From Caballeronia arvi (lineage in GTDB: Bacteria; Pseudomonadota; Gammaproteobacteria; Burkholderiales; Burkholderiaceae): a DNA stretch of 64,000 nt. Each line of letters begins with the position of its first letter. The first letter of the stretch is position 1. A program made the position numbers and the translations under genes. The notes under the pieces are model-generated. The model was not told the origin of the DNA and did no database searches. It saw nothing but the letters and a program-made list of their open reading frames with translations. Below are positions 20,155 to 29,033 of this stretch, one piece after another. The stretch spans positions 1 to 64,000 of the forward strand of contig NZ_FCOM02000039.1 in the NCBI RefSeq assembly GCF_001544695.2, given 5' to 3'.

Positions 20155-20904
20155 TCAGATCACCTTCGCTTCGGTTTTCAGTTTTTCCACCAGCGTCTTC
20201 ACGTCCGGCACGGTGATGCCGGCGCTGCGCTTCGGCGGCTCGCTGACTTTCAGCGTCTTCAGACGCGGCGCGACATCGACGCCTAGATCGGCCGGCTTCA
20301 CGGTCGTCAGCGGCTTCTTCTTCGCCTTCATGATGTTCGGCAGCGTCACGTAGCGCGGCTCGTTCAGGCGCAGGTCGGTCGTCACGACTGCCGGGAGCTT
20401 CAGCGAGAGCGTTTCCGAGCCGCCATCGACTTCGCGCGACACAGTTGCCTTGCCATCGGCGATCACGACCTTCGACGCGAACGTCGCCTGCGGCAAACCC
20501 GCCAACGCGGCAAGCATCTGACCGGTCTGATTCGAGTCGTCATCGATGGCCTGCTTGCCGAGAATCACGAGATCGGGCTTTTCCTGATCAACCAGCGCCT
20601 TCAAAAGCTTCGCGATCGCCAGCGGCTGCAATTCATCCACGGATTCGACGAGAATCGCGCGATCCGCACCAATGGCCAGCGCCGTGCGCAACGTCTCCTG
20701 ACATAGCGCGACACCGCAAGAAACCGCAACCACCTCCGTCACAACACCCGTTTCCTTCAGACGCATCGCCTCTTCCACGGCAATCTCGTCGAACGGATTC
20801 ATCGACATCTTCACGTTGGCGATATCGACTCCCGTGTTGTCCGACTTCACACGGACCTTCACGTTGTAATCAATCACTCGCTTTACGGCGACAAGAACTC
20901 TCAC
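20155..20904 (-). CDS. etfB: Electron transfer flavoprotein subunit beta
   Basis: A 249-residue EtfB with the family start MRVLVAVKRVIDYNVKVRVK, the AMP-binding region around AIGADRAILVE and DLVILGKQAIDDDSNQTGQM, and the conserved DLRLNEPRYVTLPNIMKAKK. It forms the ETF heterodimer with EtfA encoded immediately downstream. It is first gene of the minus-strand unit etfB-etfA-phaJ-phaC. About 380 bp separate it from the next gene; its promoter should lie there. Intact. Confidence 0.96.
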   Translation of the reverse strand: MRVLVAVKRVIDYNVKVRVKSDNTGVDIANVKMSMNPFDEIAVEEAMRLKETGVVTEVVAVSCGVALCQETLRTALAIGADRAILVESVDELQPLAIAKLLKALVDQEKPDLVILGKQAIDDDSNQTGQMLAALAGLPQATFASKVVIADGKATVSREVDGGSETLSLKLPAVVTTDLRLNEPRYVTLPNIMKAKKKPLTTVKPADLGVDVAPRLKTLKVSEPPKRSAGITVPDVKTLVEKLKTEAKVI

Positions 20905-21040
20905 AAAAATCTCCTACTCGGAAACAGTCATAGCAATGGTGTACTTCGTGCCCTCGCGGCCCGACCTCAAAGCCAGATTCCACCCTGCCGGATTGCGAAC
21001 AGCAACGTGAGCAACGATTGAGGACATGCTATCGGAGCAG

Positions 21041-21090
21041 ACGACAGAATCGACTATCCAAGTTTGACGATCTATTGATAAATCTTGCCA
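21041..21090 (+). repeat. Short conserved coding-like fragment, copy B
   Basis: Reads NRLSKFDDLLINLA and pairs with copy A at 15641-15690. Like that copy it lies upstream of a minus-strand lipid gene (etfB). The silent-site pattern of change suggests both derive from coding sequence. The 21.0-21.28 kb gap shows nothing else. Confidence 0.4.
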
Positions 21091-21282
21091 ACAGCGTCAC
21101 CGACGCGCGGGACGACGGAGTGTCGGTGGACGTCACGCTGGATATCAGAAAGTCATCTGCAGAGCCAACCGTATTGGAGAAAAGGCCGCAGGGGCGGACG
21201 TGAACCGTTGACTCGAAGAGTCTCGCTTTCGAGGTGTTGGAGGCGGTCGGCACACCCGCAGCGCGCAAACCGCCTGCACTTG

Positions 21283-22290
21283 TCATTTCTCTAACTGCTT
21301 ATTCCGCCATGCGCGAGGTGATGTGCCAAACCGCGCCGTGAACCATTGCGTGAAGGTGGACTGTCTGGGATAACCGAGCAGCATTGCCACCTGCCCGATC
21401 GGGTAACGGCGATTGCTTAGATAGCGCGCTGCGAGTTCCCGGCGAACTTCCTCGACGAGATCGGAGAAATTGGTACCTGCCGTTCCGAGCTGGCGCTGCA
21501 TGGTGCGTACGCTCAGGTGAAGGTGGTTTGCAACTTGATCGACAGCAGCCTGGTCGATGGGCAGCAGCAGGTAGATGGTCTTGCGCACATCCAGCACAAT
21601 CGAGTTTGGCCCTGAAACATTAAGAGGGTTAGCAAGGCTCTCCGCATACCTCACGAGTTCCAGATCCGCGTTCGGATTCGGGCGATCGAGATCCTCAGCG
21701 GCGCAGACAATGCCGTTGAAGTCGCTGTTGAACGTGATCGGGCATCCGAAAAAACGCCGGTGATAACTGATGCTCGCCGGCGCAGGATGGGAGAAGTAGA
21801 CGCCCCTTGGCTGCCAGTGTTCCCCGAGGACGGCGACACAACTGCGGGCCAGCACGCCCATGGCGAGTTCAGTGGCCTGGTGCGTCGTAATCCCCTGCTC
21901 GGCAATGATCTCTTCGCGGATCACGACCGTGCTCCCGCCTGCTTCCACATGAATAGCCAGCGCCTCGTTAAGCAGATGGCGATACTGAATCGCCGCCAGT
22001 AGGACCTCGCGCAGGGTGCGCTTGTGCGAAAGCATCAGCTCGAGCATGCCGAAATCAAGTGGTTGGCGCGTGTCGGCCATCTCTAGCCCAAAGGTCGGGC
22101 ACTTCGCACTCGAGGCGGCACTTTCCAGCAGCTGGCAAACCGCTGTAATGGGAATGCGTTGTTCCAGATTGGGCAGGACGACGGCATCGAGCCCCACCTG
22201 CCTCAGCAGTTCCAGGGGCATCAGCCCGTGCCGCCGCGCGACCTGCAGGTAGCCGCTTAACGCCCTCGCACGGACCATCGGCTCTGCCAT
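21283..22290 (-). CDS. AraC-family regulator of the divergent catabolic operon
   Basis: A 335-residue regulator from ATG at 22290, chosen because GAGGAG precedes it; a longer frame lacks such a site. The N-terminal part is the arabinose-binding-like domain (SGYLQVARRHGLMPLELLRQ onward). The C-terminal AraC domain has helix-turn-helix one around VDQVANHLHLSVRTMQRQL and two around PIGQVAMLLGYPRQSTFTQW, ending FGTSPRAWR. It is divergently placed to the BKACE operon. Two 17-bp direct repeats in the gap are likely its half-sites. Role as the operon's ligand-responsive activator is inferred from arrangement. Confidence 0.92.
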   Translation of the reverse strand: MAEPMVRARALSGYLQVARRHGLMPLELLRQVGLDAVVLPNLEQRIPITAVCQLLESAASSAKCPTFGLEMADTRQPLDFGMLELMLSHKRTLREVLLAAIQYRHLLNEALAIHVEAGGSTVVIREEIIAEQGITTHQATELAMGVLARSCVAVLGEHWQPRGVYFSHPAPASISYHRRFFGCPITFNSDFNGIVCAAEDLDRPNPNADLELVRYAESLANPLNVSGPNSIVLDVRKTIYLLLPIDQAAVDQVANHLHLSVRTMQRQLGTAGTNFSDLVEEVRRELAARYLSNRRYPIGQVAMLLGYPRQSTFTQWFTARFGTSPRAWRNKQLEK

Positions 22291-22361
22291 TTTTCGATCT
22301 CCTCGACGCGGCAGCCCGCACTGCACGGCCGTTTGAGCGCGCGATTGGTACTTCCACCTAG

Positions 22362-22399
22362 TGGCACCAAAACGAAAATGATTGGCGCCGTAACGAAAA
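22362..22399 (+). promoter_or_regulatory. Two direct repeats, probable AraC operator
   Basis: TGGCACCAAAACGAAAA (22362-22378) and TGGCGCCGTAACGAAAA (22383-22399) match at 14 of 17 positions and start exactly 21 bp apart, two helical turns. This is the geometry of AraC-family half-sites bound on one DNA face. The pair lies about 85 bp before the BKACE start codon, with a possible -10 (TACAGT, near 22420) just downstream. Confidence 0.6.
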
Positions 22400-22483
22400 A
22401 GTCTATCGCAAGGCCGGCCTACAGTGTAGCCATACACCGAACGGCACGCCGGCATCGGTGCTCAACACCCAGGAGCCCTTTCC

Positions 22484-23539
22484 ATGCAATTTCTCGACGA
22501 CTCGCTTCATCCCCAAAACCAGCAGAAGGTTGTTATCACCGTCGCCCCCTACGCCCCCGAGTGGATGCCGTCCGACTTCCCGGAGGACATTGCGGTCACG
22601 ATGGACGAGCAGATTCAAAAGGCCGTCGATTGCTATGAAGCCGGAGCGAGAGTGCTGCACCTGCACGTGCGCGAACTCGACGGCAAGGGATCGAAGCGCT
22701 TGTCCAAGTTCAACGAATTGATCGCCGGCGTGCGCAAGGCGGTGCCCGACATGATCATCCAGGTCGGCGGCTCCATCTCCTTCGCGCCGGAAGATGAAGG
22801 CCAGGCCGCGACGTGGCTGTCCGATGACACGCGCCATATGCTTGCCGAGCTGGACCCGAAGCCTGACCAGGTAACGATCGCGATCAACACCACGCAGATG
22901 AACATCATGGAGTTGATGACGCCGGAGGCCGTGGCGGGTACCTCGCTCGCTGAACCGGTATTGCAGCAAGCCTATCGCGAGATGACTGTCCCCGCAGGTC
23001 CGGGCTGGGTTGAAGAGCATCTGCGACGCCTGCAGGCTGCGGGTATCCAGCCGCACTTCCAACTCGCGGGCGTGCACTCCTACGACACGATCGAACGCAT
23101 GATCCGCCGCGGCATCTACAAAGGCCCGGTCAACCTGACCTGGATTGGCATCGCCGGCGGCGCCGACGGCCCCAATCCCTACAACTTCATGTATCTCCTG
23201 CAGCGCGCAGCCGATGGCGTCTGCGTCACCTCAGAGTCTCTTTTACATAACGTGCTGCCGCTCAACATGATGTCCATGGCAATGGGGTTCCATCCGCGCG
23301 TCGGCACTGAAGACACCCTCACCGATCAGCACGGCAATCGCATGACGTCCGTGCAGCAGATCCGGCAGTGCGTGCGTGTCGCCCATGAGCTCGGCCGTGA
23401 AATCGCCACCGGCAAGGAAGCCCGCGAGATCTACCGCATCGGTACCTGGTACGACGGCGTTGACGAGACGCTGGCAGCGAACGGCATGGCACCGAACCGC
23501 CAGCCCGGCGCCCGAGGTGTTCCGCTGCGCGCTGCTTGA
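22484..23539 (+). CDS. Beta-keto acid cleavage enzyme (BKACE, DUF849)
   Basis: A 351-residue TIM-barrel enzyme of the BKACE family, which uses acetyl-CoA to split a beta-keto acid into acetoacetate and a new acyl-CoA. The zinc-binding pair is His59/His61 in RVLHLHVRE. Other family segments are ITVAPYAPEW, QVGGSISFAP, FQLAGVHSYDT and WIGIAGGADGPNPYNF. AGGAG lies eight bases before ATG. It is first gene of an operon that also encodes an acetoacetate-CoA ligase, which would recover the acetoacetate product. The substrate is unknown; dehydrocarnitine is the best-known case, but no carnitine dehydrogenase is nearby. Confidence 0.92.
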   Translation: MQFLDDSLHPQNQQKVVITVAPYAPEWMPSDFPEDIAVTMDEQIQKAVDCYEAGARVLHLHVRELDGKGSKRLSKFNELIAGVRKAVPDMIIQVGGSISFAPEDEGQAATWLSDDTRHMLAELDPKPDQVTIAINTTQMNIMELMTPEAVAGTSLAEPVLQQAYREMTVPAGPGWVEEHLRRLQAAGIQPHFQLAGVHSYDTIERMIRRGIYKGPVNLTWIGIAGGADGPNPYNFMYLLQRAADGVCVTSESLLHNVLPLNMMSMAMGFHPRVGTEDTLTDQHGNRMTSVQQIRQCVRVAHELGREIATGKEAREIYRIGTWYDGVDETLAANGMAPNRQPGARGVPLRAA

Positions 23540-23576
23540 GTACAAGATCGTACGTTCGCCGCCTGGCTACGTCGTT

Positions 23577-23597
23577 GCTTCGCAGCCCTTGCGAAGC
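23577..23597 (+). other. Intercistronic hairpin
   Basis: GCTTCGCA and TGCGAAGC pair across a five-base loop between the BKACE and MFS genes. There is no T-run. It may mark RNA processing or partial attenuation that makes BKACE more abundant than the downstream genes. Confidence 0.4.
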
Positions 23598-23675
23598 AGC
23601 GATTTCCCGGTCTCTCCAGGAGGCCGCTAAATAGAAAGAGGTTCTCCATGAAAGAGCCTCGGCTCGGAGACATCA

Positions 23676-25019
23676 ATGATGGACTTGCATTCCGCTGCGC
23701 CGCGCTCGGACGAGCGCGACGGCTACCTCGTCAGTCGGCGTCAGGCGTGGTTCGCCTTCGCAATGACTTTCGCGCTCATGTTGTTCGACTACATCGACCG
23801 TCAGGTCATCGTGTCGCTGTTTCCGCACTTGAAAACCGCCTGGGGTCTGTCGGACATGCAACTGGGCAGCCTGGTGTCAATCATCTCCATCGTCGTGGCC
23901 GCGGGCGGCCTTCCTGTCGCGCTGATGGCTGACCGCTTCAGCCGGGTCAAAAGCATCTTCGTAATGGCAACGGTGTGGAGCCTGGCGACAATCTCCTGCA
24001 TGTTCGCGCGCAGTTTCGGACAGCTCTTCGCAGCACGCGCCATCGTTGGTCTTGGCGAGACGGGCTACGGCTCGGTGGGCGGCGCCCTGATTGCCAGCCT
24101 GTTTCCGAAGCGGCTGCGCACCACGCTGCTGGGCGCCTTTTTCGCGGCGGCCTCGCTCGGTTCCGTGCTGGGCGTGATGTTGGGTGGTGTTGTCGCGTCG
24201 CATTGGGGCTGGAAAGCGGCATTCGGTGTCGTCGGCGTCCCGGGCCTCGTCCTCGCGTTTCTGTACCTGCTCGTGCCGGACTATAAGACGGTGGAACTCG
24301 CCCCCCGCATGGACAAGACACGGCACTCTGTGCAGAGCTTTGCGCGGCAGATCGTCTCGACGCTGGCTGGCTCGCCCGCCGTATGGTGGACCTGCCTCGG
24401 CGCCGCGCTTCAACTCGTCGTCGTGTCGATGATCTGGTCGTGGCTTCCCAGCTACTTTCACCGTTACCACGGCGCCGCTCCGGAGCACGCAGGGATGCTG
24501 GCCGCGGTGATCGTGCTGTGCGGTGCCGTGGGTTCGGTTATCTGGGGTGTGGCGGCGGATGCTGTTGCCGTACGCCGGCCGCGCAACAAACTCGTGATGA
24601 TGGCCATTCTGTGCACGGCAACGCTGCTGGTCTTTGTGACGGCCTTTGGCGGCACCATGCCCGCGAACCTGCAGTTCCTGCTGATCGCGCTGGGTGGTTT
24701 CCTGATGATGTGCACGGTGGCGCCTACCGCCACCGTGGTGCTCAACGTGATTCATCCGGGTGTCCGTTCCACCGGAGCCGCCATTCTGGCGCTGTTCCAG
24801 AATCTGTTCGGCCTTGCTGTCGGTCCCTTCGTTGGCGGCCTGCTGTCAGACGCTTTCGGCCTGCAGGCAGCGCTCGCAGTTGTGCCCGCTTTCGGTTTGC
24901 TCTCGGCGCTGTGTTTTTTGCTCGCCATGCGCACCTATGAGTCTGAACTGGCGAAGGTGGAGCATATCCGCCTAGATGCCGCGACCTCGCCGGGATCACC
25001 GATGACGGTATCGGCCTGA
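23676..25019 (+). CDS. MFS transporter
   Basis: A 447-residue, 12-helix major facilitator. The helix-1 region (LMLFDYIDRQVIVSLFP) is typical of the anion:cation/spinster-like branch. The loop 2-3 motif is LMADRFSRVKS, and GLGETGYGSVGGALIA is the helix-4/5 signature. The second half begins near residue 225 and ends with HIRLDAATSPGSP. GGAGA precedes the paired ATGs. Placement between BKACE and acetoacetate-CoA ligase makes it the likely importer of the operon's carboxylate substrate; specificity cannot be read from sequence. Confidence 0.9.
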   Translation: MMDLHSAAPRSDERDGYLVSRRQAWFAFAMTFALMLFDYIDRQVIVSLFPHLKTAWGLSDMQLGSLVSIISIVVAAGGLPVALMADRFSRVKSIFVMATVWSLATISCMFARSFGQLFAARAIVGLGETGYGSVGGALIASLFPKRLRTTLLGAFFAAASLGSVLGVMLGGVVASHWGWKAAFGVVGVPGLVLAFLYLLVPDYKTVELAPRMDKTRHSVQSFARQIVSTLAGSPAVWWTCLGAALQLVVVSMIWSWLPSYFHRYHGAAPEHAGMLAAVIVLCGAVGSVIWGVAADAVAVRRPRNKLVMMAILCTATLLVFVTAFGGTMPANLQFLLIALGGFLMMCTVAPTATVVLNVIHPGVRSTGAAILALFQNLFGLAVGPFVGGLLSDAFGLQAALAVVPAFGLLSALCFLLAMRTYESELAKVEHIRLDAATSPGSPMTVSA

Positions 25020-25072
25020 GCCGCGCAGCAATGCGCCTTGACAGCAAACACCCTCTTATCGGTACCCGAGCA

Positions 25073-27085
25073 ATGAGCATTTCCAATAGTCCGACCCTGA
25101 GCGCCGATACACTGCCGACGTTGCCTGCCTGGTCACCGTCTTCAGACATCATCGACCACGCCCGCGTCACGCAATTCATGCAATGGCTCGAAAAAGAGCG
25201 CGGCCTGTCATTCGCAAACTACGACGCCTTGTGGCAGTGGTCAGTCAACGAGATCGACGCTTTCTGGCTTGCGCTGTGGCAATGGGCGGGCATCCCGTCG
25301 GTCCAGAAGCCCCAGGTCGCACTGGCTGAGGCCAGCATGCCGGGCGCTACGTGGTTCCCGGGCGTGCAGATGAACTACGTCGAACAGGTGTTTCGACACT
25401 CGGCGGCAGGACGCCCGGCCATTGTCTTCCGCAACGAGGCGGGAGAGGCGGGAGAAATGAGTTGGGCGGAACTCGAACGTCAGGTTGCGGGCCTGGCCGC
25501 CTCGCTGCGCGGCATGGGTGTGGTTCGGGGCGACAGAGTTGCTGCTTACCTGTCCAACACCCCGCACGCGATCGTGGCGTTTCTCGCCGCGGCAAGCATC
25601 GGCGCCATCTGGTCGGCCTGTGCGCCCGACATGGGCGACCTGGCGGTGCTGGATCGCTTCCGCCAGATCGAACCCAAGGTCATGATCGCAGTCGACGGCT
25701 ACCGGTATGGCGGCAAGGAGTTCGATCGTCTACCGGTACTGTGCACGCTGCTCGAGCAGTTGCCGAGCGTCGAGCATGTCGTCGTCGTTCCGACGTTGCG
25801 TGGCCAGGACGATTGCCACGGACTATCCAACGCCGTGATGTGGGCTGAATCCATTTCGGATAACGCGCTGCCGCTCGAGGTGGAGCATGTGCCGTTCGAA
25901 CATCCGCTGTGGATTGTCTACTCCTCTGGTACGACCGGCCTGCCGAAGCCCATTGTTCACTCGCAGGGCGGCATCGTGCTCGAGCATGTCAAGCTCACCA
26001 CGCTCCATCTCGATCTGCATCCGGGTGACCGCTTCTTCTGGCAGGCCAGTACCGGCTGGATCATGTGGAACCTGCAAGTCGGTGGATTGCTCGCAGGCGC
26101 GACGGTATGCCTGTTCGACGGCAATCCCGGCTATCCCGACATGAATGCGCTCTGGCGATTCATCGGTGACGCGGGTGTGAGCTTCTTCGGCGCGGGCGCG
26201 GCGTATTTCCAGGCCTGCGAAAAGTCCGCCATCAAGCCCCGCGGCGTGTCCGACCTGCCGCAACTACGGGCGATCGGCTCGACCGGTTCTCCGCTGTCGC
26301 CAGAAGGTTACCGCTGGATTCTCGATCGCGTCGGCCCGATCTGGATCAATGCACTCTCAGGTGGCACCGACTTCGCCGGTTGCTTTGTAGCAGGCGTGCC
26401 CACGCTGCCCGTCTACCTGGGCGAAATGCAGTGCCGCTGCCTGGGCGCGCGGGTCGAGGCCTTCGACGACGCGGGGAACGCAGTGGTAGACGAGGTCGGT
26501 GAGTTGGTCTGCACGGCACCTATGCCGTCGATGCCACTCTGCTTCTGGAACGACAAGGACAACGCGCGCTACCGCGACAGCTACTTCGACATGTATCCAG
26601 ATGTCTGGCGGCATGGAGACTGGGTGCGCATCACCCCGCGAGGCGGCGCCATCATTTATGGCCGCTCGGACGCCACGATCAATCGCCATGGCATCCGCAT
26701 GGGAACCAGTGAGTTGTACCGAGCCGTCGAGGACTTGCCCGAGGTACTGGACAGCATGGTTGTGGACCTCGAATACCTGGGCCGTGAGTCCTACATGCCG
26801 TTGTTCGTCGTGTTGCGCCCGGGTGCCGAGCTGACGCTTGCGCTCACTGCAAGCATTCGCCAGCGCATCAAGGTTGCGCTCTCCGCCCGACACGTGCCGA
26901 ATGAAGTGTTCCAGGTTTCCGCGATTCCACGCACGTTGTCTGGAAAGAAGATGGAACTGCCCATCAAGAAGCTGCTGCTCGGCGAGCCGCTGGCGCAAGT
27001 AGCCAATCCAGACACCATGGCGAATCCTGAAAGCCTTAGTTGGTTCGCCCAGTTCGCCGCCGATCGCACCGCGGTGGCTCGGTAA
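25073..27085 (+). CDS. Acetoacetate-CoA ligase
   Basis: About 670 residues of the adenylate-forming family in the acetoacetyl-CoA synthetase branch. The ATP loop is VYSSGTTGLPKPIVHSQGG. Then come WQASTGWIMWN, LSGGTDFAGCF, the hinge region YGRSDATINRHGIRMGTSEL and the C-terminal catalytic Lys in TLSGKKMELPIKK. It activates acetoacetate with ATP and CoA, matching the acetoacetate released by BKACE. An alternative upstream ATG at 25031 exists; neither has a clear ribosome site, and MSISNSP was preferred because it gives family-like length. It follows the MFS gene closely and is clearly in the same operon. Confidence 0.92.
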   Translation: MSISNSPTLSADTLPTLPAWSPSSDIIDHARVTQFMQWLEKERGLSFANYDALWQWSVNEIDAFWLALWQWAGIPSVQKPQVALAEASMPGATWFPGVQMNYVEQVFRHSAAGRPAIVFRNEAGEAGEMSWAELERQVAGLAASLRGMGVVRGDRVAAYLSNTPHAIVAFLAAASIGAIWSACAPDMGDLAVLDRFRQIEPKVMIAVDGYRYGGKEFDRLPVLCTLLEQLPSVEHVVVVPTLRGQDDCHGLSNAVMWAESISDNALPLEVEHVPFEHPLWIVYSSGTTGLPKPIVHSQGGIVLEHVKLTTLHLDLHPGDRFFWQASTGWIMWNLQVGGLLAGATVCLFDGNPGYPDMNALWRFIGDAGVSFFGAGAAYFQACEKSAIKPRGVSDLPQLRAIGSTGSPLSPEGYRWILDRVGPIWINALSGGTDFAGCFVAGVPTLPVYLGEMQCRCLGARVEAFDDAGNAVVDEVGELVCTAPMPSMPLCFWNDKDNARYRDSYFDMYPDVWRHGDWVRITPRGGAIIYGRSDATINRHGIRMGTSELYRAVEDLPEVLDSMVVDLEYLGRESYMPLFVVLRPGAELTLALTASIRQRIKVALSARHVPNEVFQVSAIPRTLSGKKMELPIKKLLLGEPLAQVANPDTMANPESLSWFAQFAADRTAVAR

Positions 27086-27110
27086 TTAACGTTCGCGCGT
27101 CCGCTATGAA

Positions 27111-27125
27111 GTGCCGATCCGGCAC
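27111..27125 (+). other. Small intercistronic hairpin
   Basis: GTGCCG and CGGCAC pair across a three-base loop in the 86-bp gap between the ligase and the quinone-reductase gene. No T-run follows. Probably an RNA structural element rather than a full terminator. Confidence 0.3.
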
Positions 27126-27171
27126 ACGGCAGACGCGCCCCTACTCAGACAGTGAATGAAGGAGACAAGGC

Positions 27172-28152
27172 ATGGCAAAGATTGTTCGATTTTATGAAAC
27201 GGGAGGCCCCGAGGTCTTGCGTTATGAGGACGTCGCGGTCGGCGAACCCGGGCCGGATCAGGTCAGGCTGCGCCACGAGGCGGTTGGCCTCAACTTTGCA
27301 GACATCTACTTTCGCACCGGCCTGTATCCGGCTCCGCTGCCCTCGGGCATTGGCACTGAGGCCGCCGGCGTAGTGGAAGCAGTGGGGCCGGGGGTGACCA
27401 ACGTGGCGGTCGGCGATCGTGTGACCTATACCGGCGCGGCAAACACGCTCGGCGCGTATTGCACGGAGCGGCTCATCACCGCCGCTCCGCTCATCAGGCT
27501 GCCCGATGGGATCGCCTGTGATACGGCCGCTGCCATGACGATGCGTGGCCTCACCTCGGCGTACCTGATGCGCCGTATTTACGCCTTTAAGGAAGGCGAC
27601 ACTATTCTGCTGCACGCCGCTGCGGGCGGCGTCGGGCTGATCGTGTCGCAGTGGGCGAAGCTGCTCGGGCTGAAGGTCATCGGCACGGTTTCCAGCGAAG
27701 CGAAGGCCGAAGTGGCACGTGCTCATGGCTGCGATCACATCATTAACTACAGCCATGAGAATGTCGCCGCGCGAGTGCGCGAGTTGACCGATGGCGTCGG
27801 CGTCAACGTGGTGATCGATAGCGTCGGCAAGGACACCTTCGACGCTTCGCTCGACTCAGTCAAGCGCCGGGGCCTGGTCGTGTGCGTCGGCACCGCGTCG
27901 GGTCCGATCCCGCCGTTCAGTCCGCACATCCTTGCCCTCAAGGGCTCAGCCTACCTGACCCGTCCGGCGCTGGCCGACTACATCGCCGATCCCGCGGAGA
28001 AGGCGGACCTCGCCGGCGAGCTGTTTAGCCACGTGGCATCGGGCCGCATCCGCATCGAGATCAACCAGCGTTATGCACTGGAAGACGCCGCGAACGCCCA
28101 TCGCGATCTGGAGTCGCGCAAGACGACCGGCTCGTCGGTTTTTGTGATCTAA
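27172..28152 (+). CDS. NADPH:quinone oxidoreductase, zinc-independent MDR family
   Basis: A 326-residue medium-chain reductase. The N-terminal catalytic fold has GLNFADIYFRTGLYP and GTEAAGVVEAVGPGV. The Rossmann nucleotide motif is HAAAGGVGLIVSQWAKLLG, followed by VIGTVSSEAKAE, where Ser favours NADPH. No zinc cysteines are present, so this is the Qor (zeta-crystallin) branch, reducing quinones or alpha,beta-unsaturated carbonyls. A ribosome site (GGAGA) precedes the start. It lies mid-operon; whether it acts on a pathway enone/enoyl intermediate or merely detoxifies is open. Confidence 0.92.
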   Translation: MAKIVRFYETGGPEVLRYEDVAVGEPGPDQVRLRHEAVGLNFADIYFRTGLYPAPLPSGIGTEAAGVVEAVGPGVTNVAVGDRVTYTGAANTLGAYCTERLITAAPLIRLPDGIACDTAAAMTMRGLTSAYLMRRIYAFKEGDTILLHAAAGGVGLIVSQWAKLLGLKVIGTVSSEAKAEVARAHGCDHIINYSHENVAARVRELTDGVGVNVVIDSVGKDTFDASLDSVKRRGLVVCVGTASGPIPPFSPHILALKGSAYLTRPALADYIADPAEKADLAGELFSHVASGRIRIEINQRYALEDAANAHRDLESRKTTGSSVFVI

Positions 28153-28177
28153 ACATCGTTGCTTGAAGGACATCATC

Positions 28178-29026
28178 ATGCGTATCGAGCAACTGACTTA
28201 CGCCCTTGGCGCCGAACTGACTGGCGTGAACCTAGCCGACGCCGTTCACGACGAAGGCCTTTTTGCCGAGATCCGCGCGGCGCTGCTGAAGCATCGCGTC
28301 CTGTTCGTGCGCGACCAGGAAATCAGCCGCACCGAGCACGTCGCGTTCGCCCGTCGCTTCGGCGATCTCGAGGACCATCCGGTAGCAGGAAGCGACCCCG
28401 AGCATCCGGGTCTCGTGCGGATCTACCGCACGCCGGAGCAGCCGAATGACCGCTATGAAAACGCTTGGCATTCGGATGCGACCTGGCGCGTGGCGCCGCA
28501 GTTCGGGGCAGTACTGCGATGCATCGAGTGCCCACCGGTCGGGGGAGACACCATGTGGGCCAACATGGTTCTCGCGTACGAGAAGCTCCCACCGCGCGTG
28601 AAAGATGAAATCGCTGGTCTGCTCGCCCGCCATAGCATCGAAGCAACGTTCGGATCGGTCATGCCGATCGAGCGGCGTCACGCACTCAGGGAACAATATC
28701 CGGACGCAGAGCACCCGGTGGTGCGCACGCATCCCGAGACCGGCGAGAAGATTCTCTATGTGAACGTCTTCACCACCCACTTCACGAACTATCACACGCC
28801 CGAGCGCGTACGCTACGGCCAGGACGCAAACCCGGGGGCTTCTGAGCTCCTGCGCTATCTGATCAGCCAGGCCTACATCCCGGAATACCAGGTGCGTTGG
28901 CGGTGGAAGCCAAACAGCGTCGCCATCTGGGACAACAGCGCGACGCAGCACTACGCCGTCATGGACTATCCGCCCTGCCTCCGCAAGATGGAGCGCGCAG
29001 GAATCGTTGGAAGCAAACCGTTCTGA
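28178..29026 (+). CDS. TauD/TfdA-family Fe(II)/2-oxoglutarate dioxygenase
   Basis: A 282-residue dioxygenase from ATG 28178 (GAAGGA upstream; an upstream TTG is less likely). The iron facial triad is visible: His98 and Asp100 in AWHSDATW and distal His258 in SATQHYAV. The oxoglutarate-binding Arg lies shortly after, in the LRKMERAGI segment. The family hydroxylates carbon next to sulfonate, ether, ester or quaternary-ammonium groups, coupled to oxoglutarate decarboxylation. In this operon it probably performs the opening oxidation of the imported compound. The substrate is not predictable from sequence alone. Confidence 0.92.
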   Translation: MRIEQLTYALGAELTGVNLADAVHDEGLFAEIRAALLKHRVLFVRDQEISRTEHVAFARRFGDLEDHPVAGSDPEHPGLVRIYRTPEQPNDRYENAWHSDATWRVAPQFGAVLRCIECPPVGGDTMWANMVLAYEKLPPRVKDEIAGLLARHSIEATFGSVMPIERRHALREQYPDAEHPVVRTHPETGEKILYVNVFTTHFTNYHTPERVRYGQDANPGASELLRYLISQAYIPEYQVRWRWKPNSVAIWDNSATQHYAVMDYPPCLRKMERAGIVGSKPF

Positions 29027-29033
29027 GCCTGCC

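Noticed and set aside
21283..22455. AraC protein starting at the longer 390-residue frame
   Set aside because: The first 55 residues are not family-like and would cover the operator repeats; the ATG at 22290 has GAGGAG.
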